Origin: Podila epigama | Lineage: Eukaryota > Mortierellomycota > Mortierellomycetes > Mortierellales > Mortierellaceae | Length of the DNA stretch: 24,235 nt | Reading direction: 5' to 3' | Assembly (NCBI GenBank): GCA_015679605.1 | Contig: JAAAVE010000151.1 | Span: forward strand, 1-24,235 | In this document: positions 9,294 to 18,470 of the stretch, in pieces | Layout of the letters: every line of letters begins with the position of its first letter | Position numbering within the stretch: position 1 is the stretch's first letter | Notes under the pieces: generated by a model | Seen by the model: the letters and a program-made list of their open reading frames with translations, nothing else | Told to the model about the DNA's origin: nothing | Databases searched by the model: none | Position numbers and translations under genes: made by a program

Positions 9294-10601
9294 CTACTGT
9301 AGGTTCACCATTTCATATGGAATAGGGCAATTGTCTCCCTCGTCGTCATAACCTGGCGGCAAGTCATCTGTTGGGACCGACACGATAGGTTCACGCTCAG
9401 GATACAGGCCAGAAAAAATAGTCGCCTGAGATACTCTGCTCGTGTTGGAATCCAATAGGGCATCATGAGCATTCTCGTCACCATAATCAGGCGGCGTCAC
9501 ACCGTCGTTGGTCTCCTGAAGCGACCAGAGCTCCTCCAGTACGTTGATTGCTGTGAACGGAGCCAGGACATTGAGTTGTTTGATGGAAGAGTCAGCAAAG
9601 TTGATGGTGATCCGTATACGGTGTGCTACAGATAACCAAGTTATATCTTCGCTAGGCGATATATCTTTTGTGATGAGCGGGATATCCAACTCGACAGGAT
9701 GTTCTCGACCCCAAACCGGGGTGAATGTTGCTTTGTCCGGGTTCGGCACCGCCACGACTTTGCTAATCGGCCTGATGTCATCTCTTCCCATAGCGAGTTC
9801 AACTTGACCATAGTCAAATTCGATCTTTTCAGTCTGGATGACGAGTGCCTGGACATCCTTGACTCTGTGCCGGATTTCGAGCGAATGCATATAGATCCTG
9901 ACTTGGATTTTTTCCTGTGTCACGTCCACCAGCTTGGGAACATAGAGAAAACATTCAAATTCTCCAACTCTCTTGGCGCTATAGCGCATGTCGTTCATGT
10001 CTGATGGCAGAACAAGGACACGTCGGAGCTCAAGGGTCTGTCGAACCATCTTTCGCCTCGAAAATAGGCCCATGGGTATGACACTGGTAATGAGATCGTA
10101 ACCCCAGTGCAGTGCGTTATTCTTGAGCTTGGAGCTCTTGGTGGTTGCCAGGTCGCCAGGGATACTGAGGTCAAAGGTGAAGGTGTAGTCTCCAGGAACA
10201 TAAGTAGTTGGCGTGTCAAGAATGACATGTTCGCGCTTGCAAATATTGACGCCATCGCCTTTCACGGGGACCACTGTTTTGTACATGATATATGCTATGT
10301 GGTTCGTAACGAGCGTTGACAGATTTGAGGAGAAGGAGTAACATTGTGTCAGTGATGGATGTCTGTATGTCTGAAAAGGACGTTGAAATGCATGTACTCT
10401 CCTTTTTTTTTCTGCCTGGGGCTTTTTAATACCTTCGCCGACAAAGGCAACACTGAGCTGTTTGAGTTGAACGGGCTTTGTGACATGCAAGTGAACAGTG
10501 CCAGTCAGGCGGTGGTGGACAGTGGAGCTTGGTGGTCCCAAGAGTTCCAGTGTGAAAGGTTCCTTTGTATCCAAAGTTGTCTCTACATTGAATGCGTTCA
10601 T
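9294..10601 (-). CDS. Alpha-arrestin (ARRDC/ART-like) trafficking adaptor with PPxY motifs
   Basis: As a continuous frame it encodes 435 residues from ATG 10601. Alpha-arrestins recruit Rsp5/NEDD4-type ubiquitin ligases to plasma-membrane transporters and drive their endocytosis. The N-lobe (about 1-190) includes LTGTVHLHVTKPVQLKQLSVAFVGE and later LDTPTTYVPGDYTFTFDLSIPG, typical arrestin-N strands. The C-lobe (about 200-355) includes VRQTLELRRVLVL and VAHRIRITINF. The tail has two PPxY ligase-binding motifs, PPDY (about 376) and PPGY (about 418). Residues about 57-108 look like translated intron: GT at 10432-10431 and AG at 10275-10274 would remove 159 bp in frame, leaving 382 residues and joining VAFVGE to VVPVKGDG. 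I think the spliced form is likelier. A role with the nearby MFS transporter is possible but has no support here. Confidence 0.88.
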   Translation of the reverse strand: MNAFNVETTLDTKEPFTLELLGPPSSTVHHRLTGTVHLHVTKPVQLKQLSVAFVGEGIKKPQAEKKRRVHAFQRPFQTYRHPSLTQCYSFSSNLSTLVTNHIAYIMYKTVVPVKGDGVNICKREHVILDTPTTYVPGDYTFTFDLSIPGDLATTKSSKLKNNALHWGYDLITSVIPMGLFSRRKMVRQTLELRRVLVLPSDMNDMRYSAKRVGEFECFLYVPKLVDVTQEKIQVRIYMHSLEIRHRVKDVQALVIQTEKIEFDYGQVELAMGRDDIRPISKVVAVPNPDKATFTPVWGREHPVELDIPLITKDISPSEDITWLSVAHRIRITINFADSSIKQLNVLAPFTAINVLEELWSLQETNDGVTPPDYGDENAHDALLDSNTSRVSQATIFSGLYPEREPIVSVPTDDLPPGYDDEGDNCPIPYEMVNLQ

Positions 10602-10943
10602 GTTTGGTACATGTAAGTGATGAGGATGTTCTTTTTACAATGTAGTTGAATGGGAATGAGATTTGATGGAAGATGCAAAAGGTGATTTTTTATCTCTTTT
10701 TTTTTTTTGAGCACACGTCGACTCTTCACTGCCAAGTATCATGAATGAATTTATGATAAAACCCACAGGACGCTCTCAACAACAACAACAAAAAAGCACT
10801 AAATGTTGTCAGCGCTCGTTCGTCTGTTGAAGACACAAAAAACGAGATTCTTTGTACTCATGAGAAAAAAAACCGAGAATGCTTTATTACAGAGCAGGAC
10901 TGCAATGCATAACATGATCATCGTGTCCCCCCTTTTTCTTCCC
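10602..10943. other. Intergenic: arrestin promoter and LPMO-like gene 3' region
   Basis: Contains T-runs (about 10686-10709) and a CAACAACAACAACAA run (about 10777-10791). No gene is supported. Confidence 0.5.
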
Positions 10944-12006
10944 CTACTTTTGAAGGCGGCGACGCCGTCTGGTATACATTGGCTGGAATACATTATCAGG
11001 TCCACCTGTCTGGCCCCTCATGTTGGCATCCACCTCGGCAGGATTGGGGCCGTTACTCTTTGTGTTGCCAAACTCGTCTCCTGGTGCATGGTAGTATGGA
11101 TATCCTGGCATATTGGCCAGTCGAGGTGCTACACTCGCAATCTCTGGTGGCAACGTGCCACCAGATGTCTTGCCGATAATCTTGATATCCGCGCACCCCA
11201 TGTAGAACTCTGCCTGTGTCGCAGCAGCATTAATCCATGTCCAACCTAAAGTTCAGGGCAACATGTGTAACGGATGGCAATTCTGGTCAGCAAGGAACTC
11301 TTTTTTTTGTCGTTGTGGTCACTGCATAAAGTCGTCATCTGAAGAAAAGTGTGAAAGAGAGAGCATTTTTACCGAAAATGCACGACTCGCATGAAGGAAG
11401 GTTATCAGGAAGTCGGACTGGCCAATCGTAAAACATGTCTGGACATGATCCATGGTAGCGTGCAAAGACACCAAAGGTTCTGCCTTGATCATACGAGAGT
11501 GAGAACTCACAAAGGCCTCCCGCATGACGCGCTTGATTCGAACTTGGTTGTAATGGAGGTTGTCCAGGCGACCCAAACTGTGCATTCCCAAACCGTACAT
11601 TAATCGTTTCTCCTGCTCGAAATGTCTGGACTACTTGTTTATCTGGCGGATAACCACCGCATGGATAGGTTTTGCCTTGACCTCCACCACAATTATCATA
11701 GAGTGGTGCGTCTCGACAATTGTAGTCGATGATTCCGCTGGAAGATGGGAGGAGGGGATGAAAAAGGATGAAAAGATGAATGATTGGATTCTGTTAGCCA
11801 TAGCATCTTTCTTTTCATATTCTACTCTTTTTTATAAAAAAAGAACTCTTGCGAAGAGCGCTGATGCTAATTATTATTTACGTGTTGGGATTCATTGGGT
11901 GGCCTCTAGGGAGTGGATAAATCATTGACATGTGTGCGTCTGCACACAGGCCCAGCGCAGAGAGAGCGAGGAGTGCAAAATGTAATGAACTTGACTTGGG
12001 AAACAT
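10944..12006 (-). CDS. Secreted LPMO-like copper protein (AA10/AA11-like), three exons
   Basis: Exons on the minus strand are 12006-11882, 11737-11373 and 11245-10944, giving 263 residues with agreeing phases. The first 24 residues are a signal peptide (hydrophobic LALLALSALGLC-like core ending ADA), so the mature chain starts with His25 (HMSMIYPLPRG). An N-terminal His is the hallmark of lytic polysaccharide monooxygenases, where it forms half of the copper histidine brace. The second brace His is probably H113 in RHAGGLCEFSLSYD; Tyr178 or Phe177 in EFYMGCADI may be the axial residue. Eleven or so cysteines in the mature domain suggest disulfides, as expected for a secreted protein. The order (N-term His, HxGG-CxFSLSYD, WTWxN, YMxCADI) resembles AA11 and related chitin-active fungal families. 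There is no carbohydrate-binding module; the C-terminus is disordered and ends TRRRRRLQK. Chitin as substrate and the exact AA family are inferred. Confidence 0.85.
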
Positions 12007-12703
12007 GGTGAACAAAATGATGTTTTCTTGCGATGGAGGTTTTGAGTAGTTTTGAACGAAACAAAAAGGTGGTAAAATGGATAAACGAAAGACAGAAAAA
12101 GAAAAGAAGAAAAAAAGAAAAAGACGCTGGAACTGAACCCAAAAATAACAAAAGGAAATATATAAATGAGAGACAGACAGGACAGCGAACGATAAAACCA
12201 TTAGTCTTCCCCCTTAGTGGCGCATGAAACCAATCCATCCTGGAGAGGAGGAATTCGTATGGGACCATAGACGTCATGTTCCCTTGTACTGGAATTAAAA
12301 CGAAACGGGATGGGGCAGGTTCTTTTTTTTTTATGTAGTCTTGGTCCTCTGTGTCCTGTGTCATGGTCCTAGTCCTGAATCGTTTCTAAACTGTCAAGTT
12401 TAGTAAGCAAAGTGACAAAAACCACGTGAATTGCAGGCTGAAGCGTACAGGCAAAATATTGCCTTTAGCAAGCTTCTTTTTAACTTGTCTTTTTTCTCCA
12501 TCCATACACCATCGAAGCAATTAGGCATGTAGGCAAGGTTATTTCTCATAGCTGTATTAATTAAAAAAAAAGTTGATGTGGGGGGGGAGGAGAGAAAAAT
12601 GCTCAAAAACTGTGCAGTGCTGCATATGGGCAAGCACAGACAAACAAAAAACAAAAAACAAAAAACTGGATCTACTACCAAAAAAAAAATAAAGACACCT
12701 TGA
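12007..12703. other. Intergenic: LPMO-like gene promoter and TLC gene 3' region
   Basis: No gene is supported. An ATATATAAAT stretch (about 12158-12167) lies about 150 bp upstream of the LPMO-like start codon and may be a TATA-like element on the minus strand. Near 12640-12666 there are three CAAAAAA units, and a G-run occurs at about 12581-12588. Confidence 0.5.
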
Positions 12704-13501
12704 TTACTCCATCTTTTTGGCACTCTTTTTGGTAAAGTAAAAGTTCTTGACGGATAGACCCCATTGCTTGGCCAGGATCAACCACCAGACAAAGTTCATA
12801 CAAAACATGGTCGTGGTGGTGATCGTAAACTTCTTGCCAATGTGGAACGGTGCTTGGTACCATGTCATGCCCAACTTGGCTCCAATGGCGACGCCCATCC
12901 ACCAATTGCCGAAAATCCTGCACCAAAAGTATGTCACCAACAGCAACGTGTCAATAAACCGCTTCAACCTCGAGTTGACAAAGGTACGACCTCGGTTCTG
13001 AAGCACCCAGCGAAAGTGGAGAACAGGGGTACTCATGTTCATGAGTGAAAGCATGCCGATAAAGTACGGGCCTGGGTTATGGATCGTGAGGGCATAAAGG
13101 TAGTACACTGATCCAAGAATGACGGAGACATGATGAAAAAGGATGAGGTTGCTGCCAACACCAAAGGCCGCCCGCTGGTAAAACTCAAAGGCAGTATCCT
13201 GCGTCAGATAGCCGAGCTCGAGACCGACGAGGAAAGGGGTGAGTGCGCTTGTGTAGGTCGAAATATCGTTCTTGGTCCAGTCAACAGACAACAACAAGTA
13301 GAGACCGGTGCAGGTCATGATGGTTGAATGAGTCGAGGCAACAATCTTGTTGCAAAGATGATACTGCTTCTGAGTGTCTGCTTTGGGTGGGAGAATCCTT
13401 TTGACTGCACTCATCCTGCCCAATGTGAGAAACAGTATTGGGTACAGGGTCAAGGCCCCAATGAGTGATAGAGGAATGTGTGGAGTGCCAATGAGATCCA
13501 T
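12704..13501 (-). CDS. TLC-domain (TRAM-LAG1-CLN8) multi-pass membrane protein, TLCD4/TMEM56-like
   Basis: Single exon, 265 residues. ATG 13501 (MDLIGTPHIPLSLIG) is chosen because the open frame upstream to 13546 has no ATG. The protein is mostly hydrophobic with about six to seven predicted TM segments. The TLC signature is visible: YHLCNKIVASTHSTIM (about 58-74), GYLTQDT (about 112), LILFHHVSVILGSVYYL (about 130-150) and FRWVLQNRG. The TLC family includes ceramide synthases and lipid-sensing or lipid-trafficking proteins; this one lacks the Lag1 DH-rich core in full, so it fits the TLCD4/TMEM56 group of uncertain activity better. The final four residues, KKME, match the KKXX di-lysine ER-retrieval signal, suggesting residence in the ER or cis-Golgi. 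It is divergent from RPB9 and shares an upstream region of about 530 bp with it. Confidence 0.86.
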   Translation of the reverse strand: MDLIGTPHIPLSLIGALTLYPILFLTLGRMSAVKRILPPKADTQKQYHLCNKIVASTHSTIMTCTGLYLLLSVDWTKNDISTYTSALTPFLVGLELGYLTQDTAFEFYQRAAFGVGSNLILFHHVSVILGSVYYLYALTIHNPGPYFIGMLSLMNMSTPVLHFRWVLQNRGRTFVNSRLKRFIDTLLLVTYFWCRIFGNWWMGVAIGAKLGMTWYQAPFHIGKKFTITTTTMFCMNFVWWLILAKQWGLSVKNFYFTKKSAKKME

Positions 13502-14032
13502 ATTCTGGATGTGTTGGCTGTGAGATGCTGAGGGGTGATGAAGCAATGAGGTGATAGATTAGGGTGTGGAGAAAGATGGATGAAGAAGGAAAAAAAACGT
13601 TCAACTGCCAAATCACCTTTTAACGAAAAAGGAGAAAACGCTATTGAGAGACAAATCAGGCACAGGGCTCCAAATTGCTTTGCTTGGCGATGTGGAGACA
13701 TTCAGCATAGTCAGCCGCTGTCTTCTTTCCACAAATTGCCATTCTTGAACTAGATTGAGAGAGTTTTAATCATCAACATCAACATCATCATCACTATCAT
13801 AACAGAGATTCACTCATTGTTCACATGTTCATCAACCTTCCCCTACATTGCTGTTGTATTTGTGGAAATATCCCAGTTTTGCGGAGCCACTTTTTCCCGC
13901 CAAGAACAAAGCATTGATATATTAAGGGGTATTAGAATGTCAGAGATAACCTTCAAATTTTAAATTTTAAAATTCTTGCCTAAAAGAAGAGGCAGAGTTT
14001 TTTTACGCAAGCTTACACCATCACGATCAAAG
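13502..14032. other. Divergent promoter region of the TLC gene and RPB9
   Basis: The sequence between the two divergent starts has CATCAACATCATCATC microsatellite (about 13771-13795), an E2F-like site (13891-13904) and an AT-rich palindromic stretch (about 13957-13976). No gene is supported. Confidence 0.6.
13891..13904 (+). promoter_or_regulatory. E2F/MBF-like site TTTTTCCCGCCAAG
   Basis: TTTTTCCCGCCAAG matches the E2F consensus TTTSSCGC, about 130 bp upstream of the RPB9 start in the shared divergent promoter. The same core occurs inverted at 4481-4489 before the GATA factor. It is a match by eye only and could be chance. Confidence 0.3.
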
Positions 14033-14809
14033 ATGCCATCCTTCCTCTACTGTTCAGAATGGTATGCACCTCGTACACGATAGGAGCATGTTGCCAAGAC
14101 ATATATGCCAAGACATTCTATAATTGCTTTTATTTTTTTTTGTTTGTGTTTTTTTTCTAAATGTGCTGTTTTTTCTCATCTAAAGACCAATTCCATGTCG
14201 CTTGATCTAGCAATAACTTGTTATATCCACGGGAAGACCGTTCCAACCCAGATGTCGCAACCAGGAAACTGATGTTTGCTTGCAGAAACTGTGAATACCA
14301 GGAAGTGGCTGATAACCAGTGTGTATACAGGAACGAAATTGTTCATGCTACAGCGTATGTTCTTTTTTGTGAGAGATTTCTTGATAACCATGGAGGAATG
14401 GGCAAAAAACCATGGAAGGAAAAACAGCATTAATCTGGAATGCTTTTTGACTCATTTACCTTCTTTTTTTTCGTTCTTGAATATGGTCTCTAGTGAACAA
14501 ACACTCCTTGTACATGACCTCAGCACAGATCCCACTCTGGTAAGTTTGCTCTTGCTCTCGTTCAATACGTATGCAATGATCATTTTATCAGCAACTGGTA
14601 TTAATCTCCACCTCTTTTTTGATCGACCCTCACCGGAACAAAAAAAAACTCTTTATACTCGACAACAGCCAAGAACCAGGATGCGTTGCGCAAAGTGTGG
14701 ACACGAGGAGGCTGTCTTCTTCCAGGCACAAGGACATGGCGCCGACATGAAGATGACATTGTATTACATTTGCTGCAATAAGGCATGCGGACATAGATGG
14801 TTCTCTTGA
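14033..14809 (+). CDS. RPB9: RNA polymerase II subunit RPB9, four exons
   Basis: Exons are 14033-14061, 14211-14354, 14494-14539 and 14669-14809, giving 119 residues (yeast Rpb9 has 122). Donors are GTATGC, GTATGT and GTAAGT; all acceptors are AG and phases agree. RPB9 sits on the polymerase II jaw/lobe and contributes to start-site choice, elongation and transcription fidelity. The N-terminal zinc ribbon uses C7, C10, C34 and C37 ([19 protein letters not shown]). The linker has the conserved [12 protein letters not shown]. The C-terminal zinc ribbon uses C80 and C83 ([13 protein letters not shown]) with C108 or C109 and C113 ([15 protein letters not shown]), close to the TFIIS-type ribbon. 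No single exon shows the whole gene: the first has only nine full codons and can be missed easily. Intron 3 contains poly-A shortly before its acceptor. Confidence 0.95.
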
Positions 14810-15530
14810 GAGAACAGTTTGACTTTTTGAGATATCCAACCATGCACCGTGTATCTGGATGTGTTGACAAATCTGATGTCTAAGCATGCGGGCAGGAAGA
14901 AGAAAATAAAATTACAGGGCATGCGTAATATTACAGTACCCGCAAAAAAATACTGTATATTGAAAGAGGCATGGGTTGTAAGCGTCTTGCACAGGATTTG
15001 CCTCGTGTGTTGCATGACATGAATATCGTACTCTCAATCGTTCGACCCTGATCTTCATATTTTTACTTCATATATATTTTAATAACTGTTATGCCTGGCA
15101 CTTTACACTTTCAAAAAATTCTGGAAAAATCCATTGCATCTACTCGCCAATTTCCATTTTGTTATTTATTTTTTTTATCTTTGACCAATTTTCGAAGCCG
15201 TCCTCCATCCAGATAGTGTCATCAGACGAATGACCATTGACGCGACGGTTTATTTGAAGAGAGAAGGAGAATGTGAATAATATCAAAAAGTACATGAAAT
15301 AGAATAGAAAGCGGTTAATTTCTTCTAATTTTTTTGGTCTGCATGCCAAAAAGAATATCCTGCTTCAATTCATGACATTGGAAGAGGAAATATCGACTAG
15401 GGTGAGGTCTAAGAAGACTGGGTGTAACGGGCGTCATGTAAAAAAAAAGGAAAGAGCGGGGCCCCATGTTCAATGAAGAAAGAACCGCCCCCAAGTCCAA
15501 AAAAAGCGACATCTCATAGATGCCAAAAAG
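14810..15530. other. Intergenic between RPB9 and tRNA-Gln
   Basis: No gene is supported. It is AT-rich, with the RPB9 3' region on the left. On the right lies the 3' flank of the minus-strand tRNA, including GGGGCCCCAT at 15458-15467, which is shared with the other tRNA copy. Confidence 0.55.
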
Positions 15531-15603
15531 AGGTCTCGCCGAGACTCGAACTCGGATTGCAAGATTCAGAGTCTTGATTGCTAACCAATTACAACACGAA
15601 ACC
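15531..15603 (-). tRNA. tRNA-Gln (anticodon CTG), copy 1
   Basis: 73 nt, intronless. Acceptor arm GGTTTCG/CGAGACC (one G-T pair) with discriminator T; D-stem TTGT/GCAA; anticodon stem CAAGA/TCTTG around loop CTCTGAA; T-stem CCGAG/CTCGG with loop TTCGAGT. The internal A box (in TAATTGGTTAGC) and B box (GTTCGAGTC) are present. A T5 run at 15529-15525 on the minus strand is a likely Pol III terminator. It is identical over all 73 bases to the plus-strand copy at 18096-18168. Confidence 0.96.
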
Positions 15604-16083
15604 TTGTGATTTCACGGCGAAATCCCGAAAAATCTCATTCTTGTTTGTCTAGGGTCGGTTTGACATTTTTTTGTATTTTCGAGAATGTCTAGCTTAGGAG
15701 ACAAGGACGATACGTTATTGCAGCTTTGATTAAACCAGTGCCCTTGAGGGTCCTTTGACAAGAAAAAAAAAGGATGATACGTTCTTGCAAGACTAGCATT
15801 CACAAGGTAGGACTGAATAACAGGCATATGTTTTTTTATGTGGTCAACATTTAAAAGAGAGAATGTCAGATCTCTTGTTCAAGGACTATCAAGGTGACAG
15901 AACGCACACTAAAATAAGATGTTCTGAGGCACAGATAGTACTGATATGGATCGTACAGCTTGCAACCATAGCATTGGAAACTTTGTCTTAGAATCTTCAG
16001 AAGTTGCACCATAAAAAAAATAGAAAAAATGGCCTAGATTATATTTGATCACAAAATAGTCGAGTCGTTTTTTGTTTCTTTTT
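15604..16083. other. Intergenic between tRNA-Gln and N-myristoyltransferase 3' end
   Basis: No gene is supported. An imperfect 20-base direct repeat (AAGGAYGATACGTTMTTGCA, 18 of 20 identical) occurs at about 15703-15722 and 15769-15788. Confidence 0.5.
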
Positions 16084-17924
16084 CTACAACATGACCAAGC
16101 CAACCTTGCCGCTCTCAATTTCACGACACCGCCAGTTGTAGAGGTAATAATGAAGGTAACCATCACCAGGACCAAACTTGAGATCTTCGATAAACTGTGT
16201 GTTATCCATCAAGTTGAGAGCATTGAAGACATCAAAGCCATGGCCGCGTGCCAGAATCAAGGCATCCTCCATTAACAAAGTGAGTCGCTCCTTGATAGAC
16301 GCTTCCCTTGCCGCCTTACGTTCCTCAGCGTCCTCAATCTTGCTGAGGGCTTCATCGTCGGTCTTGACAGCATAGTAGAATGAGTAGGCAGCATTCAATG
16401 TCGAGTGAGTTGGGTTGTTGATGACTGTCGAGGGTAATGAGTAGAAAGAGAAAAAGTCTGTGATTTCCTTTGACTCGGCATCCTATTCATGTTAAGGACT
16501 TGGTAGGTTAACAACAAATAAAAATCAAACAATAAATACCAAAGCTGTCGCCACCCACACACACAACCATGACGACCTCTACTAAAATCAAAAGTTACCT
16601 CAACAACATAGCCCCAAACAACTCCTGGACGGCTGATGAGCCAATGACGAACATCCTCCTCGCCAAAATGAGGCGAAATGTCAAAGTTGGCCTGGTACTT
16701 GTTCATGAGCTTGGACACCGCTGCAACATCCTTCTCTTCCATGAGTCTCAATCCAGGTGTGCTAGTCTGCGATTTCAACTTGTACAACTTGATAAGTCGA
16801 GCCATGGTCATGTTGCGACCCAAGTGCGAAAATCCAGTCTCGACAAGCTTCTTTGGGTTCAAGGAGCGGTGGAAGTAGCGGCAAGTGGCCATAGGCTTGG
16901 GGAGGACAACTCCTGCAGTGTAAACAGCCTGGAAGATTCCCTCCAGATGAGTTCTTCGTGTCACTTCCTTGATAAGGACGGGAGCCAGACGCTTGCTACG
17001 AAGTTTCTTGTGGACGCACAAAAAGTTGATCTCGACCATGCGCTTGACCCTTTTTTTAGATAGAGTGAGAAATAGAGGTTCGCCACCTTGGCGATGGGAC
17101 AAAATTAATCAGAGACATATTGAACACCATAACACCTTTCACAAACATGCACTCACTTTGTATAGATAAACCCCCTCCCCCAACAGAGAATCATGACACA
17201 AAAGAATATCGTCTAAACTTACGTGCTGTGAACACGGACATCCTGTGGAATACCACTGATAAACGCAACGAGCTTCTTGTTAGATGCTACGCGGACACCA
17301 ATATGCCACGCCTTCTTCCAGCCTGGAGGCAACAACGCCCACTTCAAGAATTCTGCCGAGTAATCAAAACGGAACATGGCATCATCATCCTCGACATAGT
17401 TCAGTGTCAACAGTTCGTAAAGTTCCTTGATCTCCTTGTCGTCTTCTACATTGACCAACGACCATTCAAACTCTTTTGGAAGAGAGTAAGGGGTGGCACG
17501 AACTTGATCCACAGGCACATCATCTTCAATTGGACCATCAGCCTCAACAACCTCATCTAAGTAATTTACAATGAGATCAGGTCAAAATCAAGAGATCAAA
17601 AAAAAACACAATGGAGCTTCGTGTCAGAGTGGGGAAAAAAAAACGATCCTTCGTTGCACATAAAAACAAAACAAAACAAAATATCCTCATACCGTGTTTC
17701 ACAACAGGCTGAGTCTTCCAAAACTTGTGCTCCTCCATTGACTTTGGCTCCTTTCCCGAAGAACCTCCGACATCACCTCCACTGAGCGCCATCTGCTGAA
17801 GAAGAGCTCGTAACTTGCTCTGTACATCAGCAGGTGCATTAGCAAGCTCTTGCTCAAAACGTTGGGCTGTCAAAGCCGGGTTTGGGCGTGTGTTCTTGTT
17901 GGTGTTGCTCCCACTTCCAGACAT
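16084..17924 (-). CDS. NMT1: Glycylpeptide N-tetradecanoyltransferase (N-myristoyltransferase), four exons
   Basis: Exons on the minus strand are 17924-17693, 17556-17223, 17049-16599 and 16482-16084, giving 471 residues (yeast Nmt1 455). Donors are GTATGA, GTAAGT and GTAACT. NMT transfers myristate from myristoyl-CoA to the N-terminal Gly of proteins such as ARF GTPases; it acts in the cytosol and on ribosomes and is essential in fungi. After a variable N-terminus come [11 protein letters not shown] (about 67-77), EFEW, and [20 protein letters not shown] (about 194-213; acyl-CoA binding and oxyanion region), in which the frame is restored by splicing exon 2 to exon 3. [17 protein letters not shown] lies near the end. 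The chain ends exactly at GLVML, and in this family the carboxylate of the last Leu is the catalytic base, so the intact terminus argues for a working enzyme. The gene sits between two inverted tRNA-Gln copies. Confidence 0.96.
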
Positions 17925-18095
17925 TTTGTGTGTTGTTGAGTATGCAAAGGTTGATGATGAAAGGAGGGGACAGAAAAGAAGGTTACAGAAGACATGAACA
18001 AAAAATTGACACGTTCTTTGGTCCTGACGTCACATGACGCAACTTCTCACCCATCGGAATCATGACGGACCTGGAACTCGCCAGTTTTCGAAAAA

Positions 18096-18168
18096 GGTTT
18101 CGTGTTGTAATTGGTTAGCAATCAAGACTCTGAATCTTGCAATCCGAGTTCGAGTCTCGGCGAGACCT
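18096..18168 (+). tRNA. tRNA-Gln (anticodon CTG), copy 2
   Basis: The 73-nt cloverleaf is identical to the minus-strand copy at 15531-15603. T4 at 18168-18171 may end transcription. The 3' flank shares TTTTGGCA, a GA-TGTC block, a T-run and ATGGGGCCCC (18208-18217) with copy 1, whereas the 5' flanks are not visibly alike. The NMT start codon is 171 bp to the left, on the opposite strand. Confidence 0.96.
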
Positions 18169-18470
18169 TTTGGCACAGAAAGAGTGTCATTTCTTTTTTT
18201 TTTTCGAATGGGGCCCCAGTCTGTTTGTTGCCCATCTTCTTTGCTCGATTTCCCGCTGTACTCTATTTTTTTTTCTAGACACGGACCATTAGCTATTTTA
18301 ACCCTTTCACCGTTTTTTATTAAAACAGTTTTGAAGAATAGAAATGCGACAGGAGAAGTCCTATGATGAAAAAAGTACGTTAATGTAAAAGGGAGTCACA
18401 AAGGTGTTGTTAAAGAAGAAATACATCTATTCTACCCCTTGGTGAGGAGCTGGATGGACCTAAAGACACT
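18169..18470. other. Intergenic after tRNA-Gln copy 2
   Basis: Holds the tRNA 3' flank with its T-rich runs and the ATGGGGCCCC block. No gene is supported. Confidence 0.5.

Noticed and set aside
16569-17063. 164-codon plus-strand open frame
   Set aside because: It is antisense to N-myristoyltransferase exon 3, which has strong family motifs in the minus frame.
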